Assembly (NCBI GenBank): GCA_903813345.2
Contig: CAIIXF020000001.1
Coordinates: forward strand, 4,218,001-4,282,000
DNA: 64,000 bases
Direction of reading: 5' to 3'
From: Owenia fusiformis
Taxonomy: Eukaryota > Annelida > Polychaeta > Sabellida > Oweniidae
Numbering within the stretch: the stretch's first letter is position 1; each line of letters opens with the position of its first letter. This document shows, piece after piece, positions 35,901 to 46,324 of the stretch. A program made the position numbers and the translations under genes. The notes below the pieces were generated by a model, which saw nothing but the letters and a program-made list of their open reading frames with translations, made no database searches and had not been told where the DNA came from.

Positions 35901-37094
35901 GAATAAATACACCTTATTACAAAACTTTAAGTATTGATTTTGATATTTCATGAAAGATGAAGAAGCCAGGACAACTGCTATAGTGGATGCTGTTGGTAGG
36001 TTATGTCAGAATCATAATGCTACAACAACACAACAACTGAAACAACTGCTGCAAGTAGACGAATTAGATGGGTAAGAATTGAGAAAGATTCAGAATATTT
36101 TATGATAATCTAGAATTAAGTCACGTGTGTTAGTATATTAATCCCAGCTTAATAAACAATAATTATAATCTGAGATTAAGTCAGCTTTAGTATGTTAATC
36201 CCAGCTAATAAAATAAACAATGTAAAAATTACAATTTGGTGATTTAGAGCAATCGAGTTCAAACTTCTTGATCAGGCCAATATGTGCACAACGATTACTG
36301 AAACTCAGAGATAAGATGCCATGATATTACACTTATATGTGCTTTTTAAAAGAAGAAATTGTTGGATTTGGATTCATCTCAGTATATTGACAACAATTTG
36401 AATTCCGTTTATGTAGGATAAATGTTAATAATATCTGTATACATACCGTATACAGTATGTTTGTAATTTCACTGCTACTTTTAGACACTTAACTCATATA
36501 GTGTTATTAAAATATATTCAGAAAAATAATGTGCACAGTCAATGTATGTGATCATATTGCATTCTATGTCTGTGTTTTGTAGAGTGATCAAGAAGCTTGA
36601 GGAACATGAGTCATTCTTTCCAGTCTTCCAAGACATCATCTCAAAGCTTATGGAGATATTAGGTGAGTTTTATCTTTGTATTGCTACTCTACCGAAAATT
36701 CCAAATCATTATGTTTTTTCAATTATTAGTTAGGCCCATTAGCCACAGAAATGTCCCTAAGTGGAACATAAAGAGAGATAAAGACAGGGAGGTTGAATTT
36801 TATAATGATCAATATCTCCATTCTGTCCTGAAGATGAATAGGTGACATCTTTCTGCTTACTCTATGTTTTTATGTTGCCATAGTAACAAAATCCACAATC
36901 ACTTTACAGAGTTTTCAGATCATAAACTATATAAATATTAATTCTTGAAACTTGAAAGAGCATTATGAATGCTCAGATATTAGTGAAGTTAAGTGTTCAG
37001 CTTGCTTAATTTTGAATTTTTACTTGTTTCAGATGTACATAAAATGGACCAAGTAATACCTGCAGTGAGAGCTGTGAAACTGTTAGCCACATAG
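23247..37094 (+). CDS. CEP70: Centrosomal protein of 70 kDa (CEP70), complete
   Basis: CEP70 localises to centrosomes through its coiled coils, binds gamma-tubulin and is needed for microtubule organisation and ciliogenesis (known in vertebrates). Eighteen exons: 23247-23276, 27460-27559, 28371-28494, 28912-29008, 29394-29567, 31567-31652, 31951-32019, 32388-32466, 32751-32839, 33366-33443, 33884-33986, 34320-34418, 34686-34856, 35180-35312, 35469-35636, 35957-36071, 36583-36662, 37033-37094. They join in phase to 1,857 nt (618 aa; human 597). Signatures: EWAGVNRKLRQHGL near the N-terminus, ELISTNNQLK, a coiled-coil middle, and the family C-terminus with GIYPRMNDIYTRLGEMQNV, KKLEEHESFFPVFQ and VIPAVRAVKLLAT. 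Exon 1 encodes only MAAREKKSKR and is the least certain part. Exon 15 keeps frame only with the second AG of a CAG-GAAG acceptor. Divergent from FAIM. Confidence 0.92.
23764..24430 (-). pseudogene. Non-LTR retrotransposon ORF2 C-terminus (RNase H) relic
   Basis: A 172-codon open frame on the minus strand (23764-24279), with an upstream extension to about 24430 in the same sense, reads GPAGSAAIIYLEG..., VPGHVNIIGNEVADKYAK and a C-terminal CELCNKPEIVDHYIISC. This matches the RNase H domain (H-x-G-x-x-GNE-x-AD motif) and the terminal Cys/His cluster of Jockey/I/R1-type retrotransposons. The endonuclease and reverse transcriptase are missing, so it is a dead 5'-truncated or eroded copy in CEP70 intron 1, antisense to the gene. 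Confidence 0.75.
24684..25690. repeat. Two direct copies of a ~0.5 kb repeat
   Basis: 24684-25160 and 25165-25690 align along their length ('AATAATGACTAACAC', 'CCTCAGTGAATTGAGTGCTC', 'TGGAATTTGTGTCCATAATG', 'GGCGATCCATGAAAACATT'). The second copy has an additional ~70 bp insert holding an inverted copy (25376-25404) of its own 'GTTGCATTCTGGGAG' segment (25468-25492). A 92-codon minus-strand frame (24738-25016) in copy 1 is broken in copy 2. CEP70 intron 1. Confidence 0.75.
25691..27459. other. Rest of CEP70 intron 1
   Basis: About 1.8 kb of AT-rich DNA with no exon or transposon terminus that I recognise, apart from a hairpin at 26218-26244 (AGACTCCAGATT, 3-nt loop, exact complement). Confidence 0.6.
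29812..31330. repeat. Composite repeat with (GTCC/GTCT)n head and tandem ~150-350 bp units
   Basis: Begins TTAGCTCACATGGTGAGC, followed by a tetranucleotide GTCC/GTCT array (29849-29929). It then has about five copies of a unit starting 'GCACGTTTTAAAACCTCTGTC' type sequence (near 29940, 30090, 30441, 30787 and, diverged, 31130), each containing 'GATAGGATTCCTG', 'GACTCCTGGTTCAAAAGCTC' type text and 'AAATGGCCGCCATTTTTG'. It closes with CACCATGTGAGCC at 31299-31311, an inverted echo of its start. It occupies CEP70 intron 5. The Cys/Ser-rich and Thr/Asp-rich frames across the array are artefacts. Confidence 0.8.
32900..33076. mobile_element. 177 bp MITE, TACGGTAAAACCTGT ends
   Basis: Left TACGGTAAAACCTGT and right ACAGGTTTTACTGTA are near-perfect inverted ends starting at TA. 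The inside carries 'GTGAACACC' and 'CTCTAGTGGACACC' words. Related fragments lie at 11755-11775, 19030-19100 and 47070-47140. CEP70 intron 9. Confidence 0.7.
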
Positions 37095-37555
37095 CATATG
37101 AGAACATTACATCCACAATTCACAATGTCAACAAACTAACCAATCGAGGAGTAAAATGACAATATAGCCTACTGTATCCTAGCATATGGGAACATTAAAA
37201 CCACAATGTATGAGCACATTACTAATTAGAACCACAAAATCAACTAACAAAGTGAGGGTTACAATGACAAGAAACTTACTCTCTATTGGATACCCATTAA
37301 CAAAGACTATCATGATTACATAGCATACTATATAAACTCTCATGATTGGAACCAAGGAGAACTATAAAAGTCTATAAAAACCTTTGTTCAGTAATGTGGT
37401 ATGAGACTGACACTGTGCTGTTAGCTGCCCTTCCTCTTATTTATTATAAACATTTGGCCTCATTCAACAATAACAAAACTTATGATAAGAATCATTAGAG
37501 GCTATGTTAGGAAAACAAAGAAATATATTATACAGAACAATATATATATAATATA

Positions 37556-37990
37556 TACTGTAGATTGGGTTAATTTGGCGATACTTAATTTGGCGATTTT
37601 GCCATATTTGGCATATTGGCGGCTATTTAATTTGGCGGATTGCAAAAAGAAAAAAAAATTTTTAAGGACCACTGGCGATATTCACCACGTTTGTACATTT
37701 TTGTGAGATCATCCTTTACATTTTGTACCTCGATCTATGCTGCTACCATACTGCTTTTTTCCCTGAGTATTAATGAGTGACTGACCAGTTCTGAGCCAAT
37801 TTATGAGAGACATTTTTCATATTTTTGGAAAAAGCTAAACCGGAAGTGACCTAAATACACTGGACCAAATACCCTAGATAATTCCCGGGGATTCATTCTA
37901 AATTTTGGCGAAGATTTAAATTGGCGAATTTTTCATTTTCGCCAAATTCGCCAAATTAAAGCGGGCGCCAAATTAACCCAATCTACAGTA
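37556..37990. mobile_element. MITE, TACTGTAGATTGGGTTAATT ends, copy 2 (inverted)
   Basis: Same ends and same interior as 10411-10900, but in the opposite orientation, and about 55 bp shorter because of internal deletions and base changes. Flanked by TATATA repeats, consistent with TA targeting. It lies about 460 bp past the CEP70 stop codon. Confidence 0.85.
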
Positions 37991-38573
37991 TATATAATAG
38001 GATGTATTTGTACTGATGCCCTTTAAGGGCCAAAGGTACATCCAACATACACTTTTTATTAACAGTAAAAAATAACAACAAAGTAACAGAACAATATATT
38101 ATACAATACAATATAGTATTTAGTACACTCATTAATGTGCGACTGCTGACTAGCTAGACTTGTTGGTAAATTGTAATTTTTATTACCGCTACCACATTAC
38201 TTCATACATTTCACATAATCAATGATTTCAAGATAATTTTAGTATGCTGGTACAGAACATTTATATGTGATGATGTTGTAGTGTTTTAGTGCATTTGTTC
38301 AATGACAATGACATTGGACAGTGCCCCTGTAACTTGAAAAACGATTAGCATCACCTGTTACTGCATTCATCTCATGATCTTGCCACATTTGTTATATTCT
38401 ATGAATTTTTTTCTCATTAGTGTACTCAATTTATCACTCTTTTTGTCGCTATTTTACATTATTGGAGAATTATTTTAAAAATAAATATCAATAAATAATA
38501 CAAATTTTAAGTGTTCTGTTTTTAAAATGAAATTTTACATTACATGTACTGTATATCACTTGTGGTATATGTA

Positions 38574-39355
38574 ATTATCCCAACGAACTAAGTTCGGTAG
38601 GGATATAGTGAAGCCCTCCGTCCGTCTGTCCGTCCGTCAGTCAGTCAGTCCGTCCGTCTGTCCGGAAGATAACTCAAATACTAGTAGATGGATTTTCTTC
38701 ATATTTAGTGGAGAAATGTATATTGGTGAATAGTTTTACGCAAAAAATGTTTTTCAAGATGGCCGCCGCTTTAAAAATGACGGGACTTTTTCGCAAAAAT
38801 CATAAATTTTTCATTCTTAACCAAAGTAATTAATATTATTGTTTGAAATTTTGGTAGTATATTCACAACATTTATCTATTTCACATATATTCCGTGTTTT
38901 TCATCCTGACCCCCAGGGGCCGTGTATGGGGGGACAGGAAAACAGAAATTTTCGCTAATTTCTAGATCTTTCTGAAGTATAGCTTTATTATACTCAAATG
39001 AAAGGCAATTAAGAGTAGATTGCAAATATTGTATCTTTTTTCTGATTCCAGCCTTGTAAAATTCAAAATGGCCGTCTAATGTACGATTTCGCAATAATTT
39101 TTCGATCCCTTCAAAGTACATGTATGGCTATATTATACTCAAATTGAAGGAATTTTGGAGTAGATCACAATTATGGTATTATTTTTCAGATTTGTATCTC
39201 CGAAAATTCAAAATGGCTGCTTTGCAGGAATTCGCAATTCTAAAATCTAATTTTTTCAATTTTAACCAAAGTAATGAGTATAATTGATTGTAATTCGGTA
39301 ATTGATATTTTGTTCGTTGGGATTTGCTACTCCGCAGAGTTGCCGTTATCTAGTT
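38574..39355. mobile_element. ~0.78 kb ATTATCCCAACGAAC repeat, copy 1
   Basis: Starts ATTATCCCAACGAAC and has the inverted GTTCGTTGGGAT at 39312-39323, followed by 'TTGCTACTCCGCAGAGTTG' and 'CCGTTATCTAGTT'. A GTCC/GTCA array sits near 38619-38660. The interior has 'CAAGATGGCCGCCGC' and repeated 'TTCAAAATGGC' words. It is collinear with 52920-53648. Confidence 0.8.
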
Positions 39356-40240
39356 AAATATAATCTAATGAATAAAGAACAATTTAAAATTGTTTATAGT
39401 AAATTCTGCATGTACTGTAAACCAAGAAATATCTTGTTTGTGCTAGTCACAAATAAATTCTAGAAACATAAATCACCCAGGGACGAGTTGATTTAAAGTC
39501 GGTTGATCATTTTCCAATGCAGCACATAGTGATATTTTTTCTCTAGCTCTGGGGTTTGAATATTGTTTCAGTTTGCCCTATCTTATTTTACAGCTACTAC
39601 CAACAGTATGGTTATTATCTGCCACCCATGTTGCAATCAGTTACAATAAATCAAAGATTTATTGATAAAATGTACTTTTGATAAACTTATGAATACATAT
39701 GTAAAAAGGCCCTTGACACATACTGAGCTGTATATCTTGTGCTGCATTTTACATTCTTTCACTAGTAGAAAGTCACATCATATGTAGGCTAGGATTACAT
39801 TATCATTTTCCTATAGCATGTGAAATTGCCATTTTAATTTTGTCATTTCATGCTGATCAATACTATCGACAATTTGCATCTCAGATTTACCTAAGAGTAT
39901 GAAGAAAAGAATCTAATTGCAACCTTTCAGACACGCCCACTTTTCAAAGACCAATGCAGAATATTATGTCATCTAAATGTCTTCGGTGTTATATATAGTT
40001 CTACGCAATGACAGTTTATTAGAAACCAGATACACATTAATAAACGAAAAATACACACGGCTGCATGATCAATATCAAGTTACTAACGCTAACCTTATCA
40101 TGATAATCAATCAAAGTCGAAAGTACGAATCGTGTTCGAAAATTTTTGTTGACATTACGACGAACTTCCGGTGAATTGACCAATCAGCATCGAGACTTTA
40201 CAGGTGACCTCTTGAGTTTGATAGTGAATATTCTAACATA

Positions 40241-43200
40241 ATGAGCCGTGGTAGAGCGCTATTATCGACACTCTCCAAGATGCCGAAGATGTATTCAGCC
40301 CCAGAGAACCTGAAGGTGCCGATGAACTTCCCAAAGAAGTTACTGATGGGTCCGGGACCGTCCACAGCACCACCTAGAGTGCTTGCAGCAAGTGCCCTCC
40401 CCCTATTGGGACATCTTCACCCAGAATTCACACAGGTGTCTAACAGATTTTACTATTTTTATCATCCTTGATTGTACATGTATATAGATTTTTGTATATG
40501 TCGATTTCAGTTGAGAATGTATTCTATTTCTGTTATTTCTTGGAGTTATAGTGTACACGATTAGTTTACATCATTTGAACACATTGTTGCGCAGACTTCA
40601 TCTGTTCGTTCTGGAGACATCATCGAAGGATGTTCACAATCATAAGTACATGTACATGCATGTACCCATATGACTTATCTTATCAATACATGTGGACATG
40701 TTCATGTAGCCTACATGCTATATGAACATGTTGGAGTCTAATTGTAATTGTAAATGAAAGTCTAGTTCAATCATGGGTTTTCATGGTTCAATCAATGTGT
40801 TCCACACTTATCGTATACAATCCAGAAAAAAAGATGACATTGTCATGAGCTTTCTAAAGTCTTTCGAAAGCCTGTGGCATGGTGCGGCATAAGTGTAGTT
40901 ATAGACCAAATGACCAATGAAATAGTGACAGAAACTACTCGGTGGCAGATTTTATTTCATAATTTTCATCATGTCCTTTCAACGCCCATGTTTTCATGTC
41001 CCTATCCAAAGACATGGGACGTGGTCATGTCTAAGGTTGTATAGACAATTGCCATATATAACAATAAGATACGTGTATATCCAGATACATGTAGTGTTTC
41101 TTTACATTTAAATGTTTATTTTCAGATAATGGATGATGTGAAAGATGGCTTAAGATATGCATTCCAAACCAAAAATGAACTTGTTTTAGCTGTATCTGGC
41201 ACAGGTAACAATTAGCTCTTTTGGCCAATTGACCAGTTGCTATATAGTTGGATTGTTTGGACTGGATACCAGTATTCAGAATAGAAATTATTTTAAAAGT
41301 CAATTCATTTCTCAATTAATTCATCAAATATTTCTAATTTGAATGTATGTAAACCTTCATTGGCAAAAACCTCATGATCTTGACCTTGTTAATGTGAAAA
41401 TTGGAAGCTAGATAGTTGTGATACTTCTCATTTAAGAAAGAATTCCTTAATGATGTTTAGACAACTTCATGAGCTCTAAAAAATCTTTTCTGATATGAAA
41501 TATTCTGAAGTGTACATTGTAAATGTATTTTTGATGAGCAAATGCTTTATCATTTTAGGTCATGCTGCCATGGAGACCGCTGCCTGTAACTTAATAGAAG
41601 ATGGGGATGTGGTTATGGTCTGCAACATGGGGCTCTGGGGTACACGGTTTGCTGACATGGCAGAGAGGCATGGTGCTGATGTCAGACAGCTCAAAAAAGA
41701 TTTTGGCCAAGCTTTTACCCTTGAAGAAATTGAACAGGTAACCTCTATTAAAACATGAAAGTATCTGCATTTTTTGTATTTTTGTATTTGAATTGCCTGC
41801 ATTACATAAATGCGTGGAGTAGTGAAAGTTACATGCACATTTGTACATAAACAAATCAAACAATCACATTTTATCCCTTGTTCTGTATATTTCCTCTGCA
41901 GGGTCTTAAGGATCATAAGCCTGTTCTAGTCTTCCTGGCTCAGAGTGAGTCATCATCCACCGTCCTTCAACCAGTAGAGGGAGTAGGGGCCCTTTGTAGA
42001 AAGTAGGTCAAACAACTTTCATTTATTTTACTGTATATTTCTATTTTATACAACTGAATAATGTGTAACTGGTTAATTTTAGATACAGATAATTAATACA
42101 TTAATACATATTCTGTATGATGTTTTGTATATTTCAGACACAACGCTCTCCTTTGTGTTGACACTGTAGCCTCTTTAGGTGGTGCTCCTTTCTACATGGA
42201 TGCTTGGGGTAAGTAAACAGTACCCACATGAAATTAACTATAGGTAGGGCAAGCTTGGAATGGAAAAATTGTCTGACCAATCAATCTTACAGATCGTTTC
42301 CATTCTGTGCAAGTCCTACATACAAGGCTAAGTAAGAGCCCTTTATAAATTATTAGCCAAAGCACTATACATTATATTGTTTTCACATTTTTACTTTTCA
42401 CGTTGGATTACGATGTCTATTAAACGAATTAGCTTTGAAAATGTTAAACTTCATAGATTTTTACTTTTTACTTTTTGTCATGGTTATTTTTGTGGCTATT
42501 GCTCTACTAACGACACATAGCAGGCAGTAAAATGCAAAATTCTTTTGATGTAAGAGCAATGCTGGGCTTTAAAAGCTTGACATCATTTTGGCCAGATTAA
42601 TAGATACCACAGCCTGGTGCATTTAGTGAATTAGGAGGGTTCAGGAAAACAACGAATACTTGTTTTGCTATCAAATCCAAGAATTTTATTGAAAACATAG
42701 CCAATGTAGAGTTTGTGAACAGTATGACACTATGTTTATATTAAAAAAGATTTGGGTTAAAACTAACACTAGAAGAATAAACTTAGTTAAACCTTTGTTT
42801 TAATTAAAATAAGTAGATATTTTATTTTATAAGCAACAATTGTGTTTGTTTGTTTTTTGGGTCACCCTGTAACATAATTTGTTGATGTTTCTTGTTAGAT
42901 ATTGATGTCGTCTACAGCGGTGCACAAAAAGTACTTAGTGCTCCCCCTGGTGCTAGTCCTATATGCTTTAATGAGAGAGCTAGGTATTAATTTGCTTGTT
43001 TTTCTATTCATGAATCTATAATTCCCCCCTGTTTGTGTTGTTAGATGTTTAATCGAACTTCCATCGGAATCTTCGTAGAAACCTGTTGTTGGCCTATAGA
43101 TGGCATAATGAGCTATGGGATTACAAAAGACAGCCAATACATCTCTATTATAGTTATCTCGATAAAACAATTTATACTGGGATTGTGGGATTATATTTGG

Positions 43201-44895
43201 TCAAACTAAGTTAGTGGTCATTTTTTTAAAAAAATTGTCTTTTAACACTTACAACTGTCATGTTTTGAAATGCAGTTTGTGGATGCAGCAAGGAAGTACT
43301 GCCCTTTGAGCCTAACCAAAGTAATATAAAACCTTAGTAATTTTAGCTGGTTTTGAGTTCATTTTGAGTTTTGATCAATTTAAAAGTATATGTATCTAAA
43401 TTTGATAAACTAAAAAAAGTAAACTGAAAATACTAATTTTGCAGGCAGAAGTTGGTGAACAGAAAGACAAAACCGAGATCATTTTACTTTGACATGAACT
43501 TCCTGAGTAATTACTGGGGATGTGATGGCGAGGCTAGAAGGTAAGAGACCTCCATCCTTTTGAAAGAGAATATCTGAATTATATACAGACTAACCATATC
43601 ATAGATCCAGACTCATCATGCCTCATCATATAATATCCCTTAAAAAGCAGACCAACTAAGAAATGTTTAGTTCCTAAGATGCTGACCATTCATAAAATGA
43701 ACGACTTATAAAATAAATGATGTAATTGTTGAGTATAATTTATGATCTTTTAAGACTTCCTCAAAGTCTGAAATATTCAACTGATAATTATAATTCTATC
43801 TAATTCATGTAATTACAGTCTCATTATAATATCTTTAGATACCACCACACTGGGGTCATCAGCAGCATATATGCTCTCAGAGAGGGGCTGTCTATGCTGG
43901 TTGAGGAAGGTCTTGAGGCCAGCTGGCAAAGACATGCTGACTGCACACAACTCTTCCATGATGGCCTTGCCAAGATGGGATTATCCTGCTTTGTTGAAGA
44001 TAAGGTATATCTTATTTAACTCTCTGGTGTCTGGGATATTCTCTAATGCAGCGAAATGGCCAACCTATAATGCCAAAGGCGATTGGTGGCTGAAATGTAT
44101 TAAACTTGCATAAAGTTTATTTATAAAAAAGATTTTCACCAGATATGATCAGGATAAACTTCAGATATGATCCCTCCTAGGCTACAACCTCCATTTAGAT
44201 CTATGAATTTTTGCTTCAGAATATTCGCCTACCGACTCTTACTGCTGTGAATGTGCCTGAGGGCGTCAATTGGAAGGAAGTGGCAGACTTTGTCATGGAT
44301 AAGTGAGTGAAAAACTGCTTTATGTTTTCTACAGAGAGGATTGGCAAATCACATAATTGAATGGCGTTTTCATGGAACTATGATGTCATAGCATTTTCCT
44401 GGGATATTTATTGTGTCGATTTTTCATTGAAGTTTTATTTTATTTTAAGTGTCTGAAATGACATAGAGCTTCTATAAATTGAGTAAAATTCCTTCTTGTA
44501 CAATGTGTGAAATCATCTATCATCCCAACCGTCCAATGATAGATGAATCACTGTCGAAACATAAGTGTTTTCCATATAAAATATCATAAGCGGATTGTAG
44601 GTCTGGAGAATTGAATATTACAATATGATACCGCTTGCTTCAAGCTTCAGATATTAAAACATAGTGATTGAGCATGGAACCGATAATGATATGATACCAT
44701 CTAAAATATGTTTTGTTCTATATTCACTGAGAGATATATGTGTGTTTCAGATATAAGGTTGAGATATCTGGAGGATTGGGACCATCAGCTGGCAAAGTGT
44801 GGAGAATTGGAGTGATGGGCTACAATGCTGAACCAGCTAATGTTAATCTAGTCCTACGTGCATTACAAGATGGTATAGATAAATGCAAGAAATAA
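40241..44895 (+). CDS. AGXT: Alanine-glyoxylate / serine-pyruvate aminotransferase, complete
   Basis: PLP enzyme (class V fold) moving the amino group of alanine or serine to glyoxylate or pyruvate, detoxifying glyoxylate to glycine. Ten exons: 40241-40435, 41126-41204, 41559-41737, 41902-42002, 42138-42208, 42899-42983, 43445-43540, 43839-44004, 44220-44302, 44751-44895. Joined in phase they give 399 aa (human 392). Visible: LLMGPGPS substrate motif, [14 protein letters not shown] (Trp118, stacks on PLP), [10 protein letters not shown] (Asp193, contacts the PLP pyridine), [13 protein letters not shown] (Lys219, Schiff base) and RIGVMGYNA near the end. Numbering is offset +10 from human throughout the core. 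The C-terminus is DKCKK, not a PTS1 tripeptide. The N-terminus ([17 protein letters not shown]) is basic and lacks acidic residues up to about position 21, as in a mitochondrial presequence. It follows CEP70 on the same strand and is convergent with the LEKR1-like gene. Confidence 0.96.
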
Positions 44896-45699
44896 AGGCA
44901 AGTAGCATAAGAAAGATATTCCATATTCACTTGAACTTGGATTTGATTATTTTGAATGGAGTTAATATTTGAAACAACCAAGTGACTACATTGAGCTATT
45001 ATTGCTTATCTGAGGACAGATTGTGTTACAGTAAAGAAGTCACATCTGATTTAATTCCCCGCCTAATATAATGGACTTATTCATGATTACACAAATGCTT
45101 TGTCATTCATTTTGATTTCCAAAGTCATGAGTGGATGTGTCGGTTATGGCCACTTTCTGTAATGGTTTTGATTCGTCTTATGATAATATGAATCAAACTG
45201 GATTCATTCCAGGACCATCCATCACCTAGTTTTTGTATTTAAACCCATTCAGTTATTTAGAAATTAAAAAATTATTTCTGATTTTCAGGGTAATTTGGGA
45301 CTTCAATTCAGAGCTTCGTCAAAAGGAAGTAGCCAAAGTGACATTCCTAGTTCTTTCCACAAACATGGACAATTCGACATACAGTATTGTAACTCTGAGC
45401 TCAATAATACAATAAGGAAAACTTTGTGATATTAAGACATTTCTTCGCATATTAAAATATATGCTGAACTCAGTGCACTGATATATTAAAATCAGTCTCA
45501 AACCTCTCAAGCAATTCAGATATTTAAACTAGATTTACGTGAAAGTCTGAGGATTTATAATATTGATGGAGTATATTCCAAGGTGAGGGTTTATAGGGAT
45601 TTTAGAGCACATTTTACACATACTAAAGATAAAATTAAACCAAAAATCATGCAATATTTACAAGAATTTAAAATAGAACAAATTTTGTCATTATTCTGT

Positions 45700-45715
45700 T
45701 TTATTTATAAATAAA
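45700..45715. promoter_or_regulatory. Palindromic, possibly bidirectional poly(A) signal
   Basis: A 16-bp perfect palindrome, TTTATTTATAAATAAA, gives AATAAA on both strands in the 1.4 kb between the convergent AGXT stop (44895) and LEKR1-like stop (46325). Additional plus-strand AATAAA lies near 45830. Assignment is inferred from position only. Confidence 0.4.
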
Positions 45716-46324
45716 TTAAAAATATATTCTATTTTACATAGAATTAGCAATATGTAACGACATCATTTTATAACATACACCATGCACAAACCTTATAAAA
45801 GATCATTGTTGCTTACAATACAATTTGCCAAATAAAATACAAAACATGGATTTGTAAAAATAAATGATTTGTTATTTTAGAGGTTCAACCAATTTGAAAT
45901 GTACATAATCACAAAGTAATTGATGAGAAGGGGGGGGGACAGTCATTATAGTGTACATATTATGAGTAGTGAAATAGAGTTGAACAGCTCCATTCTTCAG
46001 TTCAGTAAAACATGGATCTATTAGGAGCTTGAGGTATAAATAAACCAAAATCAAATACATTTCCACTACAATATGACGAGTGGGCAAATTCAGTTTAATC
46101 TGGATGTGTAATGATGGAACAGAAAAGAAACATGGAAGGTATTGGGAATACTCATTGCCTTTTGGCAAAAACAGAGACCTATAAAACATATATGTCTTTA
46201 GCAGAAATATTTGAGGTAACAATCATACTGGTAGACCTTGAAGAGACAAGTACACACACTTTCAATCAACAGGTCTGTCAGATGTGGCTACCCTATATAG
46301 AAGCCCAGGTATCATTAAATGTTG

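Larger units (their letters stand above)
37095..40240. other. CEP70-AGXT intergenic region
   Basis: CEP70 3'UTR, then two repeat elements (37556-37990 and 38574-39355), then about 0.9 kb up to the AGXT start without recognisable coding exons. AATAAA signals occur (for example near 38480-38500), but I cannot choose the real CEP70 end. Confidence 0.6.

Noticed and set aside
38876-39121. 81-codon minus-strand frame (YFEGIEKLLRNRTLDGHFEF...) also present at 53181-53435
   Set aside because: It is shared because the repeat is duplicated, but the two copies diverge in frame after a single-base difference, so there is no sign of protein-level selection.
41560-41916. Minus-strand frames of 90-118 codons over AGXT exon 3
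   Set aside because: Antisense shadow of a well-supported coding exon.
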